From assembly GCA_018398765.1 (NCBI GenBank), contig JAHBMJ010004392.1, positions 1-41,349 on the forward strand: a stretch of DNA of 41,349 bases. The letters run 5' to 3'. Position 1 is the first letter of the stretch. Each line of letters opens with the position of its first letter. This document shows, piece by piece, positions 33,377-41,349 of the stretch. The position numbers and the translations under genes are program-made. The DNA is from Chromera velia (lineage: Eukaryota > Sar > Chromeraceae). Under the pieces are notes generated by a model. The model saw only the letters and a program-made list of their open reading frames with translations. It was not told where the DNA came from and did not search any database.

Positions 33377-36300
33377 TGTGTGTGCATATCTGTTTGCGTT
33401 TCTCATTTGACACTTCTAAATCGGTTCGAACCATTTGTTCGACTATCCATTCACGCATGCATTCATGCACTCATTGTACGTCATTTCGTGGGGTTTTCCC
33501 ACTTGATTCGTTCCTTTCTGATTGAATGGCTCTCTGCTGTCCTCTGAAGAGCGCCTCTCCGCTTCAACTTCTCACTCACTCAGATTTGCCCTCGCTTTCT
33601 CTGCTCTCTCTTATCACTCACAGCTCCGTTTGTTCTGATGCCCTCCTTGTGTTACACGCAATAAGCTGCTGATGCCGTTTCTGTATTACACACAACAAGC
33701 TCTTTTGTTGCCCCTTAGTAGGGTAGTGTCCCGACTCTCTGGAATCAGCCATCAGTCTGCGCATCCCCCCTCCCCCCCTTGAATGATGCGTCGACCGTCG
33801 TCCCTTTCTGCAGCTCCCCTCCCCCGCGATTCCTCTCCCTGTCCTCAGCCAGATGGAACCCCCGTGCCCCCCCCCCATCTCTCAGACGACGACCGACGAC
33901 TTAAGGCCTGAGGATGTCCTCAGTGCCGTCTGTGAGAGAGGGGACCTAGCTGCTCTCCGTCTCCTCTCTCGCTCAGGGGACGAGGAGAACCCGAAAAGTC
34001 CCTTCGGCTTCCCTCAGTCACCCCTGCCTCAGTTCCCCCATGGGGATATGCTGCAGAGGGGTCACAACGCCCTGGCAGCTCTCCGGGGGGCCGCCCGGGG
34101 TGATTCTGTGAGTACGCTCCGGTGGCTGTGCGAGGAGGGAGAGGTTCTCCTTCTCTCTGTTTTCCCCGATCCTTCTGTGCCTCTCTCGAGGGTGGCTGAA
34201 GAGGCCGCGTCGTGTGGCTCTGTGGGGGTGCTGCAGTGGCTGATTCTCCGGGAGGGAGGCCGAGAGCTTCTCTCGCGTGTTTTTCGAATCACCCCGGTTT
34301 CCTTTCAGGGCACCGACCGTTTCTGTTGGTGGCGTCGCAGCCCCCCCTCCCAGCGTGCAGTGGACTTTCTTCGTGATACGGGTGTGTTGAAGACACACGA
34401 GGCAGTCTATCTCGCAGCTGCTGTAGACGGGCTCTGCGCCGTGCCGGGAGAGACGTTGTTGAGGAGCGTGGAGAGAGAGACGGCGAGTCTGACGAGGAGG
34501 GAGGGGGAGCATCTTGTTGCCATGGTGTGCGCAAGCGCTGCAAGAGGAGGTCAGGTGGGCATTGTGAGAGCCCTTCTGAAAAAACTGGAACAGGGTTGGT
34601 GGGGGGCAGAATCGGATTCGGGGTCAGGGGAGATGGGGGGGCCAGGGGGGGGGGAGACCTCTGTGCGGTTGCGTCGGGTTGTTGCGGAAGGCATCCTCGA
34701 AGGGCCGTCTCCGTCTGTAGTCGCTGAGAGTCTCAGAAGGTGTGGGAGGGGGGATGGAGGAGAAGGGGAGGGGATTTCAATTGCAGGCCTCTCCCTGTCA
34801 GGCGCAGATTTTATGCACGCCGTGCGCAGTTGTAATTTGGAGTCTCTGGAAGTTCTCAAGAGAGCGCTGGGGCCCTCTGTGAGCCCATCTGAGAGCGCAT
34901 GCGAAGAGGCTGCTCGTCTGGGGTCGTTTCCCTGCTTGCAGTGGTTGAGGTGTCCTGATGGAGTGAGGGGAATGAAAACGTGTGAAAAGGGTGGGGACGT
35001 GGGGGGAAGTTGGGGCGAAAAAGAAATTTTGGAGACGGAGCCTCAGACGACGAGAGCCACAGTGGAGGGGTGGAAAGAAGCCCCCTGGGACGAGTTGACA
35101 TTCGCAGATTCTCTCGCCGCAGTTGCAGAGGCCAAACGGCAGTGGTTTTTGTGGTCGGATGCCGAGGAGGGCGGTAGAGGTGTTCTTGACAGAGTCGCGA
35201 TCGTTGAGTGGCTCTTCAGGAACGGGTGCGATAAGGACTTCGAACAGTTCTACGTCATGAAGGTAGGTCGGTCAGTGACTACGTAGGTAAGCATAGACGT
35301 GGATAGAAGTGTCACGATTGTGCTCCAGTTATTTTTTTTTTCTTTTTCTCTCTCTTCAGATGAATCGATCGGGTGGCCGAGGCGAAAAGAAGAAAAAAGA
35401 AAAAAGGAGGCCGGAGAAGGCAGCTAGGCGTGCCCCCCCTCCCCTCCCCTCCCCTCCCCTCCCCTCTCTTCCCGACCGTCCGTCCGGATACATGCTTCTC
35501 TCTTTTCTCTCTAGCTCGATCTGTGCGTGGGTATCACTCAGAGCTCCACTGCGATCGGACCCAGTCAGTGCCCCCCCCTCCCGTCCGTCCTGTCACGCAT
35601 CCCATACCTCTACCCTCCCGTAGACGAGTCATTTACTGCTGCCTTCATCTGCCTTCTTCTTTCCTGTAATCCCCTTTTGGGCTGCTGCGCTTTCAAGCTC
35701 TCCTCTACTCTGCTCTGCAGTGCTCCCCTGCTCCCTCTCCTCCTTACTTCCCCTCCATCTGACAGGAGGGGGTCAACGCAAAAGAAGAAACAAAAAAAAC
35801 GACGGATGCAGAAAACAGAAAAGCAAAAGAAGAAACAAGAAATAACGGATGCAAAAAACAGAAAACGAAAAGAAGAAAGAAGAAATAAAGGGTGCAAAAA
35901 ACGAAAAAAAAAAAAAAAAAACAAGAAACAGCGGACGGAAAGAGGTTCAGTCACCTGTCTCACGCTGCTCCGTCTCTCCTACTCTCCTTTCCCCCCAAGG
36001 TGCCCTTTCTGCTTGCCTGCTTGTCTGAAGCAAAAAGAAAGTCATATAGACGGCCTGCCTGCCTGCCTGCCTGAAGCAAAAGGGGATTCATAAAAGAGAA
36101 TTTATATTGTCTGTCTGTTTGTCTTTTTGTCTGTCTGTCTGTCATGAAGAAAAGAAGGGAGAAGAAGAAACGTATAGTCTGTCTGCCTGTCTGTATGTCT
36201 GAATGAATGAATGAATGAATGAATGAACGAAAGAAAGAAAGAAAACTGAAATCATTCTGTCTGTCTGAGAAAAGAAAGGGCATGATGCTCCTCGCGTTCG

Positions 36301-36500
36301 GAGTGCATGTGGCTGCCGGCTTGTGAACGAACTTCGGATCGCGTCTCCCAGCTGCATGTGCCCCTCCCTCCTGTGAGTGCTCTCTCTCTCTGCAGGACAT
36401 GGTAACGCGCACAGATGGAGCGTTTGAGGAGCTCCGACCTCTGCTGGAGGAATGGGATCTTGCAGGGGGGGGGTATATTCCTGCTTCCTGGGGAGGTTGA
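31899..36500 (+). CDS. Ankyrin-like repeat protein, five exons, 691 aa
   Basis: Exons 31899-32088, 32174-32369, 32821-32956, 33814-35262 and 36396-36500; phases 1, 2, 0, 0 agree. The N-terminus (MLGFTAVKSLGRSLRPFSSS) is Arg/Ser-rich and could be a mitochondrial presequence, but an internal ATG follows at 32010. Exons 1-3 encode an unrecognised domain containing VSAGLPVEVDGHFRAFSAG and an acidic tail. Exon 4 holds degenerate ankyrin-type units of the form AVCERGDLAALRLL, GAARGDSVSTLRWL, EAASCGSVGVLQWL, SAARGGQVGIVRALL and EAARLGSFPCLQWL. These are typical of large protist ankyrin families and suggest protein binding. The short last exon ends in a Trp-Gly-Gly C-terminus. The partner is unknown. 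Exons 1-3 and 4-5 could be separate genes, since phase 0 at 32956/33814 is weak proof of joining. Confidence 0.6.
33151..33400. repeat. GTAT, GT and CT/GT microsatellite cluster in ankyrin-gene intron 3
   Basis: GTAT units (from about 33157) pass into a long GT array, then TATCTGTG units, then CT followed by GT (33316-33376). This fills much of the 857-bp intron. Confidence 0.95.
35263..36395 (+). repeat. Ankyrin-gene intron 4 with 43-bp minisatellite and tetranucleotide arrays
   Basis: The donor is GTAGGT and the acceptor CTCTGCAG. Inside are a CCCCT pentamer array (about 35436-35467) and three copies of an A-rich unit of period 43 bp marked by GGATGCA (35804, 35847) and GGGTGCA (35890). 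Further on are CTGC, TCTG, GAAT and GAAA arrays (36055-36245). No exon is supported inside it. Confidence 0.75.
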
Positions 36501-36933
36501 TTGATTGATGCATTGTTTGCTTGCCTCGCTCGGCCCAGCTTTCGGCGTGGAATCTGAACGCGGATAATCTGATGTTCTTTTCCAATGCGAGGCCAATGCA
36601 GCTGGATGCCCCAGATCAGACCGGCAGATCGATTGAGAAAATGATTTGCTCATGCAAAGATCCTTCCTTCACAATGCATAGTCTTAATTGATTTGCTGTC
36701 AAGCACGACATTTCTGTCTTGCATAGTCAGCGTCACTCATGCGAAGGCTCGCTGCGCCTCCTGTCTCATCCTCTCCAAGACTTCTCCGTCTCTTTCTACC
36801 GCACCTTGCTTGGCTTTGATTTCTTCTCCTCTCTCACCCTGCCTTCAGGCTCTCAGTCCCTTCGTACCTCACCGTGCTTCCCCCGTCTCCCCTTATCTCA
36901 TCCTGTTTCCCCCGTTTATTCCTATCTCAGCTT

Positions 36934-37050
36934 GCCTTCCTTTTCTTCTCTTCTATCTCAGATTGCCTCCTCCGTCTCTCCTACTTCGCCTCGCCTTCCT
37001 TTTCTTCTCTTCTATCTCAGATTGCCTTCTCCGTCTCTTCCTACCAAACC
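36934..37050. repeat. 59-bp minisatellite, about two copies
   Basis: GCCTTCCTTTTCTTCTCTTC starts at 36934 and again at 36993, each time followed by TATCTCAGATTGCC. Weaker copies precede it, for example TATCTCATCC near 36895 and TATCTCAGC near 36923. Confidence 0.8.
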
Positions 37051-37238
37051 GGGCACACCCTGCTTCCTCCGTCTGCTCCTGGATCTCATCCTGCTAATAG
37101 TCTCTTGGCAGTGCCTTCTCTCTCTTTTTAAATGTCTTTTTGCCTCCTCCTCCCATCTCTTTTTGCAGGATTGCTCCTTATATGCAAGTTTTCACTGTCT
37201 TTTTAGTGTTGTTGCTACAATTAACTTTAAAAAAAAAC

Positions 37239-37316
37239 AAATGGAGAATTTAATATGTATTTCGTTCACTTTAGAAGTTCACTGTCAGAACTTAGCATAA
37301 CTTAAACTCTCCATTT
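37239..37316. mobile_element. 78-bp foldback/MITE-like element
   Basis: AAATGGAGAATTTAA (37239-37253) pairs with TTAAACTCTCCATTT (37302-37316) at 14 of 15 positions. The element sits in an AT-rich patch immediately upstream of the 286-bp insertion. Confidence 0.55.
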
Positions 37317-37362
37317 CATTCATTTCCAGACTAGTTCCAGTCTTCTTTTTTTGTTTTCCAGA

Positions 37363-37663
37363 GCCGTTTGTAAGCTTCTTTATATGAAATTTGGGTTACA
37401 GATATACCGTGGCTCGCGAGTTCTGACACTTCTGTCTGTGCGCGCTCTTCGTGGCCCCGCAAAGCGAAACGGAGGGCACTTAGGTACACTGATAAGAAAC
37501 AATCTAAAGCTGGCGTGCCGCAGCGCCGGGCCGCAGCGCCGGGCCGCAGCGCCGGGCCGCAGCTGCGTTGCACTTAGCTAGCCGGCCCGGGCCCCGGCCG
37601 CGGCCGGCCGGGCGGCCGGCCGCGCGCAGTTTTTTCGATCCGGGCCGGGCCGTTTGTAAGCTT
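37363..37663. mobile_element. GC-rich insertion flanked by 15-bp direct repeats
   Basis: GCCGTTTGTAAGCTT occurs at 37363-37377 and 37649-37663, bracketing 271 bp. The insert contains three copies of a 13-bp unit CAGCGCCGGGCCG (about 37520-37560) and a 47-bp stretch made only of G and C (37581-37627). A 15-bp flanking repeat is the size expected for a retroposed insertion target duplication. No tRNA-like or coding parent was identified. Confidence 0.6.
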
Positions 37664-37963
37664 GCTTGCATGCGTCAGATTCTATGATTGGTCGATTGCT
37701 GGCCAAGTTGACCTTGGTCGACACATGCAGTCAGTACCAGTCACTGCGACACACTGGCTGGTTGAAGCAATCCCGTTCCCAGCTAGAGGATGCTCCACTC
37801 GATTCCTCTTGAAGCACCAAAGAAGCCCTGACTGACAGTCCATCATTCATCAGTTTCGTGTTGGTAAAGCAAGACCAAGAGACTGTGTGGTCTCTCTCTC
37901 TCTCTCTCTCGTTCGAATAACCTGCCGAGGTCCTGATAGCTGACAATCGTGGGAGCCTGCAGG

Positions 37964-39220
37964 ATGCCGCTCTCTGTCGAAACTCTTCTGCACCAGAGAG
38001 ATGCTATATTTGCCTCTCTGTCTCTGTGTCCTTCGCATACTAGTGGTGGTGCTCACCAGTCTCTCTTGTGTGGTTTGTGGAAGAATAATGAGGAGACGGC
38101 AAGCGAGGAAGACCCAGAAGTCGTCCTGCTGTCCGACCTTGTGTCCATCTCCATGGCCCAACTCGAGTCGCCGTCGTCTGGGGCTCTCGGGAAGGTCAGC
38201 CGGCCTCTTTTCTCTCTTCCCCATCAACCCTCAAATCCGTCTACCTACACTTACCCACAATAGATCCGTTTCGGGCGCCTGTAAGGCCTCCGATCGGACT
38301 GCGAGAAGTGCCATCCTGCAGTGCATGACACCAGCTCTTTGCTGTCATTCTTGAATCAGCTTACTGCATTGATGTGTTGCCAATGGACGTTCAGCTTTTG
38401 CTTTCATTCTTCGTGCGTTCCCCTCACCTCCCTGCCTGCCTCCCTGCTTGCCCCTCTGGCTGGCTGCCAGTCAAATACCGCATTATTGTGCTCCGTGGTT
38501 GCTACGTACGTCGCAAAGGCCATTTCCCGGTTCTTTCTTGTCTCCCGTCGTTCAACCCTTTGAGGAGAAAGACTTCCGGAAGTGGCGGTAAAGGGGGGCA
38601 GCAGAGATTGCAGCCTAACTGAAAGAAGAAAGTCTCCGCTTGATTCCTCTAAATGCGCACGCACGTACAGGACGGTACTTGTGTGTGACTCTTTGCCTAT
38701 CCGGTGTTTGCGTGACTGCTGGTTGGCTTGTGCAACAACCTCTGACTCCCTTTTTCCCTCCGACGTTGGCTTGCCCCTTCTTCAATTCAATTCAATGCAG
38801 AGCAATCCTACACCGTACTTCTTTTCTCTCACCTCTCCGATCACCTTCTGGGTCTTCTTCTGCGCCCTCATGCTCATCGTCATTCTGACGGTCCTTGTTC
38901 TGCTGCGGGCTGCTCTCTGGATCTGTCACTGTGCACGTACAAGTGCAAGGAGAAGCACAGGAAGGGTGATGTGCCCGTGGCGCCGGTGAGTTCGTGTGAC
39001 GAACCCCTTCAGGATTGGGGGTGGGTGGGAATGGGCAGAGGGAGGCGTTCGGTTGATTGGCTTGAATCTTTCTCCAAGGGCCGACAGGCAGGTTGATACG
39101 GGAACATATAGAAACAGGAAGAGGGGGGGGGGGCGGAGCAGGAGGCAGCCCGGAGGAAAGACGCGGATGTCAGGGTGGATGCCACCAGAGAGAAGCAACA
39201 GAGACACAAAGAAAGAAAAA

Positions 39221-39251
<31 letters not shown>

Positions 39252-39469
39252 GAAGGAAGGAAGGAAGGAAGGAAGGAAGGAAAGGAAAGGAAAGGAAAGG
39301 AAAGGAAAGGAAAGGAAAGGAAAAGAAAGGAAAAGAAAGGAAAGGAAAGGAAAGGAAAGGAAAGGAAAGGAAAAGAAAAGAAAGGAAAAGAAAGGAAAAG
39401 AAAGGAAAAGAAAGAAACAAAAAAAGAAAAGAACGAAGAGGACGAAAAGAACGGAAAGAACGGAAAGAA

Positions 39470-39501
<32 letters not shown>

Positions 39502-39505
39502 AAAA

Positions 39506-39541
<36 letters not shown>

Positions 39542-39997
39542 AAAAAAAAAAAAGAGAGAGAGGGAGGGAGGGAGGGAGGGCGAGAGAAAGGCCGCATGAA
39601 GCAGGCAACTGAATGAGAAGTATAAGTATTAAAGCTGCTTTTACGTGGGCGACGGAGTGACACAGATACAGAGAAGTGAGCCGACAGACGGCCCGCACTT
39701 TTTTTTTCTCTTCGAATTTCTCTCCTATCGTGTTGAGGGCTGTGCGGTCAGAAAGTGACCAACCACATCTGAAAGTCCTCGGGTGGTGTGTGAGAGGTGA
39801 AAAGAATGTGGAGAGGAAGACATTCGTTTGTTATTTTGTTCACATTCTGCCTCAAAGAGTATTTCCTTCCCACTTCCTGCTTCCCTTCCCTTCTCTTTTC
39901 TTCCTGTCTCGCCTGCCCAATACGCTTCTTTCTGCGTACTCCTGCACTCCGTTTTTTCCTTCCAGGCCAATTTCTGTTCTTTCTCCAAATTTACCTA

Positions 39998-40029
<32 letters not shown>

Positions 40030-41349
40030 ACGTTTCTTTCCGTGCAGAGGGAAGAGGGAGAGCGGTCTGAACGAAAACGGACAGATTCGAGAGGAGATTG
40101 CTGCGTTGCAGCAGGCGGCAGGCAGGACAGCAGAGGAGCTGAAGTCTCTTCAAAAGAAGATTGCAAAGCTCGAGGAAGAGCAAAGAGAAAAAAAAGAACC
40201 GCAGGAAAACGAAAAAGGGAAGGAGGGGTTGGCGGCCTCCTTCACTGTGGGACATGGTGGGGGACGTTTCCTTCCAACTTCCATGCAACGCTCTGCAGGG
40301 TGGGGACATCCCTGCACTCGCCCCTCCCATGCATCTAGTCCGACATCCACAAAAGAAGCAGAAAGGGACAGTCACAGCAAGGAGATGGGGTGTCATTCCC
40401 GAGATTTCCGTTCTTCTCCACCAATTTCCCTGCGCGAGAGAATCTCAGACAGAGAGAGGGAGCGAGATCCGGTACGACTGGCCGGGTTTGAGAAAGAGCT
40501 GAGGGTCCTGCGCGTCAAAGGAGATCGGACCGAGCGACAGGTGTCAGGCCTTGAGGAAGCTTCCGTGCGGTGGGCAGAGAGTCTCAAAGCTTTACGGGAA
40601 GGTCTGAGCACTGTTGAGTCTGGTCTGACGGCTCTGCGACACGAGACGGCAGTCACCTACGGGGACCTGGCGGGCCGGTTGTCGTCCCTCTCAGTGCGGC
40701 TCGGTGACGGAGAGGGTCGCCTGACGTCTCTCGAAAGAGGGGCAACCGAGACTGCTCGAGCCCTTGAGGCTTCTGCGACACGATCTGTGCATATTGAAGA
40801 GTTTGTTTCTTCGTCTGTCGATCGACTCACTGCAAAGGGTCGTGAGGACACAGAGTGTGTGTCTGCGCGTCTTTCCGCTCTGACCGCCTGTTCTGTCAAT
40901 ACAAGCAGCCAGTTGGAGAAGGTTGTGGAGAGGATTGAGAGAGAAATTGTATTGAGGGAGAAGGGATCATCAGATCTCGACGGGAGGTTGGGGGCGTGCG
41001 AAAGAAGCCTGGCGACCCTGAGAGAGAGAGAGAGTGCGGAGCAGGGAAGAAAGGAAATAGAGAGTGATGCAGTCACAAGAGGAATGCAAAAGTGCCGGGC
41101 AGATTGGGAATCTTCGCTTGAATCGGTCTACACTTCTCTACAAGCGCAACGGCAGACAGTGCAAGACCAGGAAAGAGCTTTGGGGGAACGGTTGGAAATC
41201 GTCGAGTGTTCTCTGAAAGAAGCAGCGGAGGGGTTGATTAGAGTTGAAAGACGACAGATTCAAATCGAAAAGGAAAAGTTGACTGTCCGGAGGGACCTGT
41301 CAAGGACACAAAAACACAAAAGTGCAGCAGCAGAGGACACGCAGGAGGA
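37964..41349 (+). CDS. Single-pass membrane protein with long coiled coil (3' incomplete)
   Basis: Exons 37964-38194, 38801-38985 and 40048 to the window end. Phases 0 and 2 agree, and the last exon stays open for 1302 bp and runs off the edge, giving at least 572 residues. Residues 1-90 are unremarkable with a central acidic patch. Residues about 91-118 form a strong membrane segment (FWVFFCALMLIVILTVLVLL) followed by basic and Cys residues, suggesting a cytosolic C-terminus by the positive-inside rule. From about residue 140 onward the chain is rich in Glu/Lys/Leu/Arg with heptad-like spacing (EEIAALQQAAGRTAEELKSL). It is broken by a Ser/Pro/Gly-rich stretch and then continues as a long coiled coil. 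Function is unknown; tethering or scaffolding is inference. The start ATG lies 1 bp after a GCCTGCAG that could be a splice acceptor, so an upstream exon is possible. Confidence 0.6.
38986..40047 (+). repeat. Intron with homopurine tract (GAAA, GGAA, GGAAA arrays)
   Basis: The donor is GTGAGT and the acceptor CCGTGCAG. The coding strand is pure A/G for 210 nt (39208-39417) and again for 119 nt (39462-39580), separated by a few C residues. Units progress from GAAA to GGAA to GGAAA and back to GAAA, then to GGGA. A CCTG array (about 39996-40028) lies just before the acceptor. Confidence 0.9.

Larger units (their letters stand above)
36501..37963. other. Gene-free spacer with nested small repeats
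   Basis: It begins with ordinary pyrimidine-rich DNA carrying a 59-bp minisatellite. AT-rich DNA with a 78-bp foldback follows, then a 286-bp GC-rich insertion with 15-bp flanking repeats. No exon or RNA gene is recognised. A frame of 76-80 codons crosses the GC-rich insert on each strand but has no domain. Confidence 0.65.

Noticed and set aside
37331-37581. Short frames on both strands across the GC-rich insertion
   Set aside because: They arise from the 13-bp GC-rich tandem repeat and contain no recognisable domain.
39190-39612. Lys/Glu/Arg-repeat reading frames and their Phe/Leu/Ser complements
   Set aside because: They are translations of the GAAA/GGAAA array, open in several frames at once, and lie within an intron.

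Overview
This window looks like nuclear DNA from a microbial eukaryote. Its genes are broken by spliceosomal introns that obey GT-AG and keep reading phase. Exons are GC-balanced and rich in low-complexity protein, and introns and spacers are packed with di-, tetra- and pentanucleotide repeats. AT-rich islands of transposon debris lie between the genes. Repeat-stuffed introns, a eukaryotic hybrid histidine kinase and large low-complexity nuclear-type proteins suggest a free-living protist alga. A photosynthetic alveolate (chromerid such as Chromera velia) is my best guess. That is inference; no marker gene here proves it.

Layout. (1) 201-2366 (+): two-exon gene for an unrecognised charged, Pro/Arg/Gln-rich protein, possibly incomplete at the 5' end. 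(2) 2367-7747: about 5.4 kb with no recognisable gene, microsatellites and then AT-rich DNA. (3) 7748-9314: a 5'-truncated non-LTR retrotransposon bounded by 142-bp direct repeats. (4) 10247-12471 (-): five-exon mitochondrial carrier of the SLC25A39/40/Mtm1 type, 299 aa. (5) 13145-16018 (+): three-exon soluble PAS hybrid histidine kinase, 701 aa. (6) 16019-18610: AT-rich island with two MITE-like elements and a foldback. (7) 18611-31365 (-): about twelve exons that keep phase across all junctions and give a 2380-aa acidic, probably nuclear protein with a motif resembling the HPC2/ubinuclein HRD. (8) 31899-36500 (+): five exons, 691 aa, with degenerate ankyrin repeats. (9) 36501-37963: nested small repeats including an insertion with a 15-bp target duplication. 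(10) 37964 to the window end (+): a single-pass membrane protein with a long coiled coil, open at the right edge.

The genes do not form one pathway. Two pairs are head-to-head: carrier and kinase (673 bp apart), and HRD-like protein and ankyrin protein (533 bp apart).

The most unusual signals are these. Ten of 24 modelled introns begin GTCAG rather than GTRAG, and many start inside a tetranucleotide array whose unit supplies the GT. A retrotransposon fragment sits between 142-bp duplications. A 3' splice site plus exon start is duplicated around a 55-bp hairpin insertion. All gene models come from reading frame, splice phase and motif inspection by eye, with no transcript or database support.
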